64,000 nt of DNA from contig VGGV01000001.1 in assembly GCA_016868455.1 (NCBI GenBank), forward strand, positions 1-64,000, given 5' to 3'. Positions 17,096 through 25,878 of this stretch are shown here, in pieces. The notes beneath the pieces were generated by a model. The model had not been told where the DNA came from. It did no database searches and worked only from the letters and a program-made list of their open reading frames with translations. The DNA comes from Bacteroidota bacterium (lineage in GTDB: Bacteria; Bacteroidota; Bacteroidia; Chitinophagales; Chitinophagaceae). Within the stretch, counting starts at the first letter, position 1. Each line of letters opens with the position of its first letter. A program made the position numbers and the translations under genes.

Positions 17096-18982
17096 TTATC
17101 TAAGTATGGGTATGATGATAGAAGAAGCATTTGTCCCATCATGATAAATCCGGATGGCCGCTTTTTTATAATCTTCCTGTTTCGCTTCATAAATATTAAT
17201 AAACTGCTGGGGGTTCATATCTGCCAATGGAAACCAACTGCTTTGTACCTGTATCATCAGCTTATGGTCCTTTTTAAATGTATGTGCAATGTCAGGTAAA
17301 TCAAATTTTACTGTTTCAATTTTGCCGGGTTTAAAGGCATCCGGTTTCTCAAAACTGTTTCTGAACCGCCCTCTCATTATCTCACCCCGCACCAGCATTT
17401 GATAACCGGCCATCATATAAGAGCCGCCCCCGGCACGGCCTTGTTGCGCCACATCTCCGGCATACCTGAAATTTTCAGGAAATACATCAATGATTTTTAC
17501 TACAAAGTCTGCATCGGTCCCGCTTATATTCACCTTGAGGTTGGCTGTCAGTACTCCGGCCAGCGTTAAGTCTTCTTCCAGCGGAGCGGTTTCAAATGTC
17601 AATACATCCGGTCTTCTTGAAGCAAAGCGCTGGTCATCGGTCATATAGGCATTAGTGCGGCTTTGGTGCACATCTTCTGTATAGGGAACAGGATGCTCCG
17701 GGTCGCTGATGTATTCTGAAAAACTCCCGGCTTTTAAATACGTTGGAAGATTCCATGATAATGCGCCGTCGGACGCCAGGTAGATGGGCCGTGGCTGTAC
17801 CTGTTTTGGAGGCCATTGATCAAATTTTATCCATTTGTTTTCACCGGTAATAAAAATGGTTGCTTCTGCAATATCAGGTTCATCTCCTTTTCCTTTCAGG
17901 TGATAATTGAAGAAGGGGATTTCAATAGTGTTTTGATACCAGATGGAAGTGGAAGTACCAAACCGGATATTGCCCAGGCTGTTTCCTTCGCCGCGGCTCC
18001 ACTGGCCATGGCTCCAGGGGCCCATCACAATTTTGTTGTGGATGCCGGGGTTTTGTTTCTCAATGGCCTTATACAAATTCAAGGCACCCCAGCAATCTTC
18101 GGCATCAAATAATCCGCCTACCACCAGCATAGCGGGTTTAATATGGTACATGGCACGACGGGCATCCCTTGCCTGCCACCAGTCATCATAATTGGAGTGT
18201 GCATACATTTCTTTCCAGAATGCCACACTGTCGCCGATTAATTGCATCAGTTTGGAGGGCGGATTTTCCAGATAGAATTTGTAATTGTCACGGATGGGAA
18301 AATCAAAACCGCGGCTGCCGGCTGTGGTAGGTTTGGGCCTTGGTTTACCAAAGCCGGAGTAAAAACTGAAGCCATCCATCTGAAAAAATGCGCCGTTATG
18401 ATGAAAGTCATCGCCCATAAACCAATCGGTAACCGGCGCCTGCGGGCTAACAGCCTTCAAGGCCGGGTGACCGCTTGCCGCCGCCATAGTGGAATAAAAT
18501 CCCGGGTAGGAAATGCCAAACACACCTACATTGCCATTGTTGTTGGGAAGATTCTTAGTCAGCCATTCAATGGCGTCATAAGTATCGCTAGCTTCGTCAA
18601 TCTCATTACCGGTTTTGTCCTTGTTAAAGGGCCTAACATCCACAAAATTTCCCTCGCTCATCCATCTTCCCCGCACATCCTGGATAACGATGATATAATT
18701 TTCCCGCATATAATATTTCCAGTGGCTGTTCCAGAATTCCCGCCAGTTATTTTCGCCATAGGGCCGGCAGGAATAGGGGGTGCGGTTCATCAATATCGGG
18801 TGTTTTTCACTGTTGTCTTTGGGCATGTAAATGGCAGTAAACAAATGAATACCATCCCGCATGGGGATCGTTTTTTCCATCTTAATATAATTGTCCCGTA
18901 TCCATGCTGAATCCTGTTCATGTTGAGAAAAACAGGTGCCCGAGGCGAGAAGGCCCAATATGTAAAGGATTGTTTTCTTCAT
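17096..18982 (-). CDS. CocE/NonD-family serine hydrolase (X-Pro peptidase-like)
   Basis: A 628-aa protein with a signal peptide (TILYILGLLASGTCFS). The alpha/beta-hydrolase core begins near 37 (IPMRDGIHLFTAIYMP), with the oxyanion strand VIVIQDVRGRWMSEG and nucleophile Ser158 in FGISYPGF. Asp is in GGLFDAEDCWG and His in VMGPWSHGQW. A C-terminal jelly-roll domain of the X-Pro dipeptidyl-peptidase type (from LTFETAPLEEDLTLAG) ends the chain. The family cleaves acyl or peptide bonds: cocaine esterase, glutaryl-7-ACA acylase, X-Pro peptidases. The substrate here is not determined. Its first ATG faces the NTF2-like gene across an 88-bp divergent spacer. Confidence 0.9.
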   Translation of the reverse strand: MKKTILYILGLLASGTCFSQHEQDSAWIRDNYIKMEKTIPMRDGIHLFTAIYMPKDNSEKHPILMNRTPYSCRPYGENNWREFWNSHWKYYMRENYIIVIQDVRGRWMSEGNFVDVRPFNKDKTGNEIDEASDTYDAIEWLTKNLPNNNGNVGVFGISYPGFYSTMAAASGHPALKAVSPQAPVTDWFMGDDFHHNGAFFQMDGFSFYSGFGKPRPKPTTAGSRGFDFPIRDNYKFYLENPPSKLMQLIGDSVAFWKEMYAHSNYDDWWQARDARRAMYHIKPAMLVVGGLFDAEDCWGALNLYKAIEKQNPGIHNKIVMGPWSHGQWSRGEGNSLGNIRFGTSTSIWYQNTIEIPFFNYHLKGKGDEPDIAEATIFITGENKWIKFDQWPPKQVQPRPIYLASDGALSWNLPTYLKAGSFSEYISDPEHPVPYTEDVHQSRTNAYMTDDQRFASRRPDVLTFETAPLEEDLTLAGVLTANLKVNISGTDADFVVKIIDVFPENFRYAGDVAQQGRAGGGSYMMAGYQMLVRGEIMRGRFRNSFEKPDAFKPGKIETVKFDLPDIAHTFKKDHKLMIQVQSSWFPLADMNPQQFINIYEAKQEDYKKAAIRIYHDGTNASSIIIPILR

Positions 18983-19070
18983 TTATTTATTTTTTCTGGA
19001 TATATTTTAAAGGGGGTTGGTTTTGAAGGATTAAATTTACAGATTCTGTCTTTTCATTCATTTTTATTTT

Positions 19071-19562
19071 ATGCATCCAAACGAAGCAGTTATCACCCGT
19101 TTCTATTCCGCTTTTCAGCAAAGAGATGCTGCCACTATGAACGCTTGCTACAGCGATGATATTATTTTCAGCGATCCGGCTTTTGGTTTGCTTAAGGGTG
19201 ATGAGGTGAAGGCAATGTGGGAAATGCTTTGCAAAAATGCCAAAGATTTTTCGTTAACCTTCTCCAATATTCAATTGCCGGATGAAGAGTATGCCACCTG
19301 CAACTGGACAGCCACCTATACATTTTCTAAAACAGGACGCAAAGTTGTAAACAATATAAAGGCTTTTATGAAATTGAAAGACGGACAAATAATTGAACAC
19401 AGTGATGCATTCAAATTAAGCAAATGGGCTGCACAGGCCCTGGGATGGAAGGGCGCACTTTTTGGCTGGATGGGCTGGTTTCAGCGCAAAGTGCAAAAGA
19501 TGGCAAGAAAAAATCTTGAGAAGTTCATGCAGAATAAGGAAGCAGTGTCAGCCCGTCAATAA
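19071..19562 (+). CDS. NTF2-like (SnoaL-fold) protein
   Basis: A 163-aa cytosolic protein with a single SnoaL/NTF2-like cone fold. The N-terminal helix EAVITRFYSAFQQRDAATMN, the segment CYSDDIIFSDPAFGLLKG and strand-rich ATCNWTATYTFSKTG are family-typical. The basic C-terminal extension (WFQRKVQKMARKNLEKF) resembles limonene-epoxide-hydrolase-like family members of this phylum. It may bind or isomerise a small hydrophobic ligand, but the catalytic residues cannot be assigned with confidence. Confidence 0.8.
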   Translation: MHPNEAVITRFYSAFQQRDAATMNACYSDDIIFSDPAFGLLKGDEVKAMWEMLCKNAKDFSLTFSNIQLPDEEYATCNWTATYTFSKTGRKVVNNIKAFMKLKDGQIIEHSDAFKLSKWAAQALGWKGALFGWMGWFQRKVQKMARKNLEKFMQNKEAVSARQ

Positions 19563-19576
19563 CGGGATTTTCTTTG

Positions 19577-20290
19577 TTATAAGTGCATCGGAACTTCCAT
19601 TAATAACAGTTCTGTTTCGCCGCCGGCCTTTATTTCCAGTTTATTGGTTTCGGTGATACCCAAACCATCTCTGCGTTTCAGGTTTATACCGTTGATGACA
19701 GCATCACCTTCAATTACAAAAACATAAACTCCGTTGCCTTCTTTTTTAATTTTATATTCCGTGGTAAACCCTTTATCCAGTTTACCGATACTGAACCAGG
19801 CCTGCTGGTGAATGTTCAGGCCCTCATCATTCCCCATCGGGGAAACGATAGTGATAAAAGAATTTTTCAGGGAATCAAAATCAAATGCCTGCTGGTCGTA
19901 GCGGGGCTGTACGTTTTTCTTTTCCGGGAAAACCCATACCTGGAATAATGTGACCGCTTCATCTTTATTGTGATTGTACTCTGAATGCTGAATGCCGGTG
20001 CCGGCGCTCATCACCTGCACTTCGCCCTTGCTGATGATGCCGCTATTGCCCATGCTGTCTTTGTGCTCCAGCTGGCCGCTCATGGGAATGGTGATGATTT
20101 CCATATTATCATGCGGATGGGTGCCAAAGCCCATTCCCCCGGCGATATAATCGTCGTTCAATACCCGCAGGGCGCCGAAATGAATTCTTTCCGGATTGTA
20201 CCAGTTGGAGAAACTGAAACTGTATCTCGTCTTAAGCCAGCCATAGCCGGCAGCGCCTCTTGATTCCGCTTTATATAAAACACTTTTCAT
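19577..20290 (-). CDS. Pirin-family cupin protein
   Basis: A 237-aa bicupin with start at MKSVLYKAESRGAAGYGWLK; longer in-frame starts precede the conserved N-terminus. The metal motif is seen in FGTHPHDNMEIITIPMSG (HxH), LEHKDSMGN and GTGIQHSEYNHN with the His/Glu ligands. These are the residues of YhhW-type quercetin-2,3-dioxygenase-like pirins. The physiological role is unknown. Its 3' end lies 14 bp from the convergent NTF2-like gene. Confidence 0.92.
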   Translation of the reverse strand: MKSVLYKAESRGAAGYGWLKTRYSFSFSNWYNPERIHFGALRVLNDDYIAGGMGFGTHPHDNMEIITIPMSGQLEHKDSMGNSGIISKGEVQVMSAGTGIQHSEYNHNKDEAVTLFQVWVFPEKKNVQPRYDQQAFDFDSLKNSFITIVSPMGNDEGLNIHQQAWFSIGKLDKGFTTEYKIKKEGNGVYVFVIEGDAVINGINLKRRDGLGITETNKLEIKAGGETELLLMEVPMHL

Positions 20291-20392
20291 ATTGGTTGGG
20301 TAAAAAAGGTTGATAAAGTTATGAACTACCGGATTAAATCTATACGTCTTCTGAACTGAAACAACTAATTTCGGCACATTCAACCATTAACA

Positions 20393-21418
20393 ATGATAAG
20401 CAGAAGAAAATTCATCCGGGCATCGGCTTTAACGGGCATGGCGGGTCTATTATCCGAAAAAATAACAGCGGAGACCACAGCGGTTAATGCAAGGCCTGTT
20501 GTTATTTCCACCTGGAGTTCGGGGCTGGAAGCCAATAAAGCAGCATGGGAAATCTTAAAAAAAGGCGGCAGGGCATTGGATGCGGTGGAGAAAGGAGTGA
20601 TGGTGACAGAATCCGAACAAAATTGTTGTGTGGGTCTTGGCGCCAATCCCGACCGGGATGGATTTGTAACACTGGATGCCTGTATTATGGATGAATTTTA
20701 TAATTGCGGAAGCGTAGCTTTTCTTGAAAGAATCAAGCATCCCATTTCAGTGGCAAGAAGAGTGATGGAAAAAACACCGCATGTAATGCTGGCGGGTCAG
20801 GGGGCACAACAGTTTGCCGTAGCAGAAGGTTTTCCATTAGAAGAACAAAAGCTTTCACCATCTGCACAAAAGAATTATGAAAAATGGTTGAAAAAATCAG
20901 AATACAAACCGCCGGCAATTAATATAGAAAGTAAAAGCGGACAGGGTCCTTTTGCACCAAATAAATTAGAAAATGGTGAATGGAATCATGATACCATCGG
21001 CATGGTGGCGATGGATGCGAATGGAAACCTGAGCGGCAGTTGCACCACCAGCGGCGCCGGATTTAAAATGCGAGGCAGGGTGGGGGATTCGCCGATCATC
21101 GGGGCCGGTTTATTTGTAGACAATGAAGTGGGGGCCTGTACTGCTACCGGGCAGGGTGAGGATGTGATAAGGGTAGCCGGCTCTCATTCAGTGGTGGAAC
21201 TGATGCGGCAGGGATTATCGCCTGAATCGGCCTGTAAAAAAGTAATTGAACGGATTGTGAAAATAAAAGGAACAAAGGCTAAGGATATACAGGTGGCTTT
21301 TCTTGCTTTGAATAAAAAGGGGCAGGCGGGGGCCTATGCCATTCACAAGGGATTTAGTTACGCTATAAAGACGAATGAGATGGAGAAGATGGTGAATGCG
21401 AAGTATCTGATGGTGTAA
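20393..21418 (+). CDS. N4-(beta-N-acetylglucosaminyl)-L-asparaginase
   Basis: A 341-aa Ntn-hydrolase of the glycosylasparaginase family that cleaves the GlcNAc-Asn bond of N-glycopeptides. The N-terminus carries a twin-arginine signal (SRRKFIRASALTGMAG), so export folded to the periplasm is likely. The autoprocessing site is HDTIGMVAMD: Thr201 becomes the N-terminal nucleophile of the beta chain. Other conserved parts are GGRALDAVEKGVMVTE, GLGANPDRDGFVTLDA and ATGQGEDVIRVAGSHSVVE. With the GH20 enzyme and the NagB fusion it points to use of host or protein-linked N-glycans. Confidence 0.94.
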   Translation: MISRRKFIRASALTGMAGLLSEKITAETTAVNARPVVISTWSSGLEANKAAWEILKKGGRALDAVEKGVMVTESEQNCCVGLGANPDRDGFVTLDACIMDEFYNCGSVAFLERIKHPISVARRVMEKTPHVMLAGQGAQQFAVAEGFPLEEQKLSPSAQKNYEKWLKKSEYKPPAINIESKSGQGPFAPNKLENGEWNHDTIGMVAMDANGNLSGSCTTSGAGFKMRGRVGDSPIIGAGLFVDNEVGACTATGQGEDVIRVAGSHSVVELMRQGLSPESACKKVIERIVKIKGTKAKDIQVAFLALNKKGQAGAYAIHKGFSYAIKTNEMEKMVNAKYLMV

Positions 21419-21454
21419 TTCTGCTTCGGTATGAGGCTTCAGATTTTCAGAGTC

Positions 21455-21562
21455 TTGTCACTCCGACCTGCCTGGCGGCAGGCAGGCGAAGGAGGAGTCT
21501 CAAAGAATTCTATTTAAAACCAGTTTGTAGTTTTTGAGATGCTTCGTTCCTCGGCATGACCA
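21455..21562. repeat. Dispersed palindromic intergenic element, copy A
   Basis: About 108 bp forming an imperfect stem-loop with ends GTCACTCCGA and TCGGCATGAC. Inner arms are GAAGGAGGAGTCTC and GAGATGCTTCGTTCC. The left arm carries an inserted perfect palindrome (CCTGCCTG-GCGG-CAGGCAGG, 21467-21486). A second copy in opposite orientation lies at 58345-58435, and the palindromic module recurs near 44951. No gene is seen in the 21419-21605 gap. Confidence 0.65.
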
Positions 21563-21605
21563 ACACTCCGATTGTATGTAATGGTTTACAAATACAGAAT
21601 TGCTA

Positions 21606-22349
21606 ATGGAAGAAAAAAAGTACATCATCGAAATCGCCACCTCCGATTTTGCCACCACTCAATCAGCTGTGGAAGGCGGCGCCGACAGGATTGAACTTTG
21701 CGCCAATCTTACCGAAGGCGGAACAACACAATCTTATGCGACGATAAAAAAATGCCGGGAGGCATTTGAAGGTTTACTTTACCCCATCATACGGCCAAGG
21801 GGCGGCGATTTTCTTTATACGAAGGATGAATTTGATATAATGCTGCAGGATGTGAAACTCTGCAAACAACTGGGCTGCGATGGGGTGGTGATTGGCATGC
21901 TGAATATGGACGGCAGCATTGATGTGGCAAGAACAGCGAAGCTGATTGATGCAGCTTATCCCATGGGGGTTACCTTTCACCGGGCATTTGACCGGTGCAG
22001 AGAACCATTTGAGGCATTGGAGCAATTGATTGAAATTGGTTGTGAAAGAATTCTTACCTCAGGTCAAAAACCAACGGTATCGGATGCAGGAGCAGTTGAA
22101 ATGATCGCTGAATTAAATAAAAGAGCCGACAACAGAATTATCATTATGCCCGGAAGCGGAGTAAGGGCTGATAATATAAAAATGCTGGCTGAGAAAACGG
22201 ATTGTACCGAGTTTCATTCTTCTCTGCGTGGTAAAACCAAAAGCATGATGCAGTTTATTCATCCTGCTTTTAAAGACTTGGAGGAGAGGTACAGCAATAA
22301 TGCAATAAAGCCCGATGATGTCAGCGCCTTGCGCAATAACCTGAGTTAA
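21606..22349 (+). CDS. cutC: CutC-family protein (copper homeostasis family)
   Basis: A 247-aa TIM-barrel protein of the CutC family. The N-terminus IEIATSDFATTQSAVEGGAD and the segments RIELCANLTEGGTTQSY, IRPRGGDFLY, GVVIGML, TFHRAFDRC and RILTSGQ are diagnostic. The family is linked to copper tolerance, though the biochemical role is disputed. I chose ATG at 21606; a TTG two codons upstream is in frame. The 3' end converges with the next minus-strand gene at 9 bp. Confidence 0.92.
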   Translation: MEEKKYIIEIATSDFATTQSAVEGGADRIELCANLTEGGTTQSYATIKKCREAFEGLLYPIIRPRGGDFLYTKDEFDIMLQDVKLCKQLGCDGVVIGMLNMDGSIDVARTAKLIDAAYPMGVTFHRAFDRCREPFEALEQLIEIGCERILTSGQKPTVSDAGAVEMIAELNKRADNRIIIMPGSGVRADNIKMLAEKTDCTEFHSSLRGKTKSMMQFIHPAFKDLEERYSNNAIKPDDVSALRNNLS

Positions 22350-22358
22350 AAAAGGGGT

Positions 22359-23258
22359 TCAGATTTTCAACTTCTTCATATACTCCGCATTCTTCTTCAC
22401 AGCTTCCAGCGGAGTTCCGTTCGGATAAGCTTCCTGCTCCACAATAAAATATTGCATGCCGTTGTCAAGGGCTGTCTTTAATATTCTTTTGAAATCAATG
22501 CTGCCGGTACCAAGGTCAACAGAATTCTTGCTGTTATCCGCTACGGGGGTTTTGCTGCGGTCCTTTACATGGCATAGCCTGAACCGGTTTTTATATTTCT
22601 TTACCCAGTTTTCGGGATCTTCACCCGCTGTGACCACCCAGTAGATATCCATCTCAAAGTCCACCAGTGCAGGGTCGGTTTCATTCATCATTACTTCCTG
22701 CGGCACCTGCCCGCCGAGTGGTTTAAAACTGTAATCATGATTATGATAGGCAAAGAGGATCCCTTCCTTTTTGCATATTTCCCCGCACTTGTTAAACTTT
22801 TCAGCGGCTTTTTTATAATCATCCATTGTTTTTTGCGGCCCCAGCCAGGGGCAAATCAGGTATTTCATGCCGATCTCTGCTGCTTCAGCTGCTTTCTTTT
22901 CAAAATCCTTATTGATATCGCAGTGGCTGGCAACAAGGTTCATACCCAGCTCATCCATAAATTTCTTGAAATCGGTATTGCTCATTCCCCAGAACATACC
23001 TTTGCCTCCTTCATAACCCTCAATTTGTTTGTAACCAAACGAGGCAACCTGTCTTAATATGCCTGCAGGATCTTTCGGCATATCGTTACGCAAAGTGTAC
23101 AACTGCAGACCGAAGTCTTTCAGGTAATTACTTCCCGGCAGTCCGGAAGCTTCAGGCGACCCGCCGGTTTTTACTGATGTGCAGCCCGTTTGCGCCAGTA
23201 TCGATCCTAATGCCAGCCCCCCTGTAAAGCGTAAAAATTCTCTGCGGTTTTTCTTCAT
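22359..23258 (-). CDS. Sugar phosphate isomerase/epimerase-like TIM-barrel protein, exported
   Basis: A 299-aa xylose-isomerase-like TIM barrel (AP endonuclease 2 superfamily). The N-terminus has a twin-arginine signal with a possible lipobox (KNRREFLRFTGG to LAQTGC). Metal-ligand candidates are in VASHCDIN, LFAYHNHDYSF, DFEMDIYWV, RLCHVKDRS and FIVEQEAY. It is the last gene of the minus-strand set that starts with the GMC dehydrogenase and its small subunit (gaps of 15 and 17 bp). That suggests it acts on the oxidised sugar in the periplasm. The exact reaction is not known. Confidence 0.85.
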   Translation of the reverse strand: MKKNRREFLRFTGGLALGSILAQTGCTSVKTGGSPEASGLPGSNYLKDFGLQLYTLRNDMPKDPAGILRQVASFGYKQIEGYEGGKGMFWGMSNTDFKKFMDELGMNLVASHCDINKDFEKKAAEAAEIGMKYLICPWLGPQKTMDDYKKAAEKFNKCGEICKKEGILFAYHNHDYSFKPLGGQVPQEVMMNETDPALVDFEMDIYWVVTAGEDPENWVKKYKNRFRLCHVKDRSKTPVADNSKNSVDLGTGSIDFKRILKTALDNGMQYFIVEQEAYPNGTPLEAVKKNAEYMKKLKI

Positions 23259-23273
23259 TGATAGTTTATTTTG

Positions 23274-23894
23274 TTATTCGGCCCAGGCTTTTTCGCCTTT
23301 TGTGTAAGGATAAGCGCCGTCAAATTTACCCGGAACTGCAATATGCCTGAGAGTTTCTGTCATTCCGGTTTTGGAAGTAAAGAAACCAAGTAAAGTAAGT
23401 TGCTTCATCATCGTATAATAATGCCGGGGGGAGCCAACAAAATCATAAGATTTCCCGGCTTTTTCGAACTCCTCCCTCTTGGGTTTATCTTTTTCCTCAA
23501 CCGCTTTATTAAACTCTTTGGCTTCTTTTTCCAGGCTTACCAGCAGGCTATGTCGTTGTTCAGGCGGGCAATCCATGAAAGATTTGCCGTGCATTTTCCT
23601 GCAGGCCTCGTCAATGGCGCTGATACCTTTCATAAATGCATCCTGCTGTGCCTGGGTATAGCAGTCGGTCACCATAATTTTCATAAACTCACCTACCTGA
23701 GCGGCTTTTGCACCGGGTGTATGGGTGGCGGGAATAATGGTCTCGCCAATTTCATCAAGCAAGGAAATATTGGCAGCCGTAAATCCGGCATCTGTTTTTA
23801 CCCCGGTTTTACAACCACTCAGAAAAACTTCGCCGCCAACAACAGCGCCGCCTGTAAGTACGGCAATCAGTTTTAATAACTCTCGTCTTTCCAT
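23274..23894 (-). CDS. Gluconate 2-dehydrogenase subunit 3-like protein
   Basis: A 206-aa small subunit of membrane-associated FAD-dependent sugar dehydrogenases. The N-terminus is a twin-arginine-like signal (ERRELLKLIAVLTGG) with possible lipobox SGC. The mature part contains the family signature LLDEIGETIIPATHTPGAKA and FMDCPPEQRHSLL, with the C-terminal RHYYTMMKQLTLLGFFTS. In characterised systems this subunit carries the Tat signal for the large catalytic subunit and exports it as a complex. Here the large subunit is the adjacent GMC gene, 17 bp away, which has no signal peptide of its own. This fits that hitch-hiker model. Confidence 0.9.
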   Translation of the reverse strand: MERRELLKLIAVLTGGAVVGGEVFLSGCKTGVKTDAGFTAANISLLDEIGETIIPATHTPGAKAAQVGEFMKIMVTDCYTQAQQDAFMKGISAIDEACRKMHGKSFMDCPPEQRHSLLVSLEKEAKEFNKAVEEKDKPKREEFEKAGKSYDFVGSPRHYYTMMKQLTLLGFFTSKTGMTETLRHIAVPGKFDGAYPYTKGEKAWAE

Positions 23895-23911
23895 TTAAAA
23901 GATTTGGTGTT

Positions 23912-25591
23912 TTAAAGATTTCCTTTTTTTAGTTCTGCAACTGCAAAATCAGCAGCCCTTGCCGTCAATGCCATATAGGTTAATGACGGGTTCACACAGG
24001 AAGCGGATGTCATGCAGGCGCCATCGGTTACAAACACATTGGGCGCATCCCACACCTGGTTATTTCCGTTTAGCACCGATGTTTTCGGGTCACGGCCCAT
24101 GCGGGCAGTGCCCATTTCATGAATACCCATTCCCACTTCGTAGCCCCAGTCATAGGTCTGTATATTTTTTACACCGGCGGCTTCCAGCATTTCTTTGGCA
24201 TCGTTCCGCATATCCTCCCGCATCTTTTTTTCGTTTTCCTTTATTTCCACGTCCATGTTCAGCACCGGCAGGCCCCATTTATCTTTTACATCTTTGTTCA
24301 GGCTGATCCTGTTTTCATGGTAAGGCAGCATTTCACCGAAGCCGAGAAAGTTGATTCCCCAGTTTTCGGAGGGTACGCTCAACGCTTCTTTTAATCCGGC
24401 ACCAATGGTAAACTCTGCCACATCAACACCTCTGCCGCGGCCGGCACCTCCCTGGTAACCAAAGCCCCTTACATAATCTCTTTTATCATTGTAAATATTA
24501 CGGAAACGGGGAATATAAATACCGGTAGGCCGGCGGCCATATTCATATTTATCACTGAAACCTTCTACAGTTCCGCTGGCTCCTGTGCGGAAGTGGTGGT
24601 CCATTACATTATTACCGAGTTCATTGCTGCTGCTGCCCAGGCCATCGGGCCAGATGTCGGTAGCGGAATTCATCAGTATCCAGGAGCTGTTGAATGCAGA
24701 TGCACAGAGGAATACAATTTTTGATTTGAACTCGTAGGTTTTATTTTCATTGGCATCCAGTACCTCCACTCCGGATGCTTTTTTTGTATCCTTATCATAC
24801 AGCACTTTGGTTACAATGGAAAAAGGACGAAGGGTAAGATTGCCCGTTTTCATGGCGGCAGGCAGGGTGGAAGATTGGGTGCTGAAGTATCCGCCGAAGG
24901 GACATCCTCTCCAGCATCGGTCGCGGTACTGGCAGTTCGTTCTTCCGTAATGAGGTTGGGTAATGTTGGCCGAACGGCCGATGATAAGTTTGCGCCGGTT
25001 TTTATAAAAGGCTTCCATTTTTTTCTTTACATCTTTTTCAGCGCAGTTCAGTTCCATAGCCGGCATAAATTCACTGTCGGGCAACACTTCCAGTCCTTCT
25101 TTACTTCCCTGTATGCCGGCAAATCTTTCTACATAGCTGTACCAGGAGGCCAGGTCATCATACCGAACGGGCCAGTCCACAGCAATTCCTTCTTTTGCAT
25201 TAGCTTCAAAATCCCATTTGTTCCACCGGTAACTTTGCCTGCCCCATAGCAGTGAGCGGCCGCCTACATGATAGCCGCGGTACCAGGAGAAGGGTTTTGT
25301 TTCTGTATAGGGACAATCTTTGTCACTGGCCCACATGTCGAGCACTATTTCGTTCAGCGGATAGTCTCTTTTCAGTTTCGGATAATCTTCAATCATTTTT
25401 TGTGTACGGCCGCCGCGGTGCGGGAACTCCCAGTATTCTTTATTCGCATTTACATAGTCTTTAATATGCTCGATATTTCTTCCTCTTTCGAGCAACAGCA
25501 CCTTTAAGCCTTTTTCGGTAAGCTCTTTGGCTGCCCAGCCGCCGGCTATTCCGGAGCCGACTACAATTGCATCGTATGTATTGTCTGCCAT
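23912..25591 (-). CDS. GMC oxidoreductase, catalytic subunit of a periplasmic sugar (glucoside 3-)dehydrogenase
   Basis: A 559-aa FAD enzyme. The dinucleotide-binding motif is VVGSGIAGGWAAKEL (about 10-24), followed by VLLLERG and HVGGRSLLWGRQSYRW. Cys220, Cys226 and Cys230 (NCQYRDRCWRGC) have the C-x5-C-x3-C spacing of the iron-sulfur site of FAD glucose dehydrogenases, where electrons leave the flavin. The C-terminal GIHEMGTARMG and SCVNPSLTYMALT hold the His/Asn active pair. No signal peptide is present, so export would depend on the small subunit encoded next to it. With the cytochrome c and DUF1080 genes across the divergent spacer, this fits glucoside 3-dehydrogenase, which makes 3-keto sugars. 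The substrate is inferred. Confidence 0.88.
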   Translation of the reverse strand: MADNTYDAIVVGSGIAGGWAAKELTEKGLKVLLLERGRNIEHIKDYVNANKEYWEFPHRGGRTQKMIEDYPKLKRDYPLNEIVLDMWASDKDCPYTETKPFSWYRGYHVGGRSLLWGRQSYRWNKWDFEANAKEGIAVDWPVRYDDLASWYSYVERFAGIQGSKEGLEVLPDSEFMPAMELNCAEKDVKKKMEAFYKNRRKLIIGRSANITQPHYGRTNCQYRDRCWRGCPFGGYFSTQSSTLPAAMKTGNLTLRPFSIVTKVLYDKDTKKASGVEVLDANENKTYEFKSKIVFLCASAFNSSWILMNSATDIWPDGLGSSSNELGNNVMDHHFRTGASGTVEGFSDKYEYGRRPTGIYIPRFRNIYNDKRDYVRGFGYQGGAGRGRGVDVAEFTIGAGLKEALSVPSENWGINFLGFGEMLPYHENRISLNKDVKDKWGLPVLNMDVEIKENEKKMREDMRNDAKEMLEAAGVKNIQTYDWGYEVGMGIHEMGTARMGRDPKTSVLNGNNQVWDAPNVFVTDGACMTSASCVNPSLTYMALTARAADFAVAELKKGNL

Positions 25592-25703
25592 TGTTTATTG
25601 AATATTTATAAATTATTTTTTGTTACGAACTTCTGTTCCCTGATGATCGTCCCTTGCGTCGCACACTTCATCGTTTTGTAATTCTATTCATCAATTATAT
25701 ACC

Positions 25704-25786
25704 GCCCCTATGGGGCTTTAAACGTTTTACTACTTGTTTACCCCGGATTTCATCCGGGGCTACCAACATTCAGTCCCTCCGGGACT
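25704..25786. repeat. Array of three GC-rich perfect hairpins
   Basis: GCCCC-TAT-GGGGC (25704-25716), CCCCGGAT-TTC-ATCCGGGG (25741-25759) and AGTCCC-TCC-GGGACT (25772-25786) follow one another in a 287-bp gap with no gene. Short 3-nt loops and perfect stems are typical of REP-like dispersed elements of this phylum. Confidence 0.6.
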
Positions 25787-25849
25787 AAAGCTCCAACTAT
25801 TATGCTGTATAAATAATTAAAAGAACTTATCAATAATATGAAGTTAAAG

Positions 25850-25866
25850 CCCCTCCTTCGGAGGGG
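25850..25866 (-). terminator. Terminator after the hydroxypyruvate-isomerase-like gene
   Basis: The stem CCCCTCC/GGAGGGG with loop TTC is followed on the minus strand by CTTTAACTT. It lies 12 bp past the stop of the minus-strand TIM-barrel gene. It also resembles the hairpin array just beside it. Confidence 0.55.
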
Positions 25867-25878
25867 TTTGGGGAGGCT

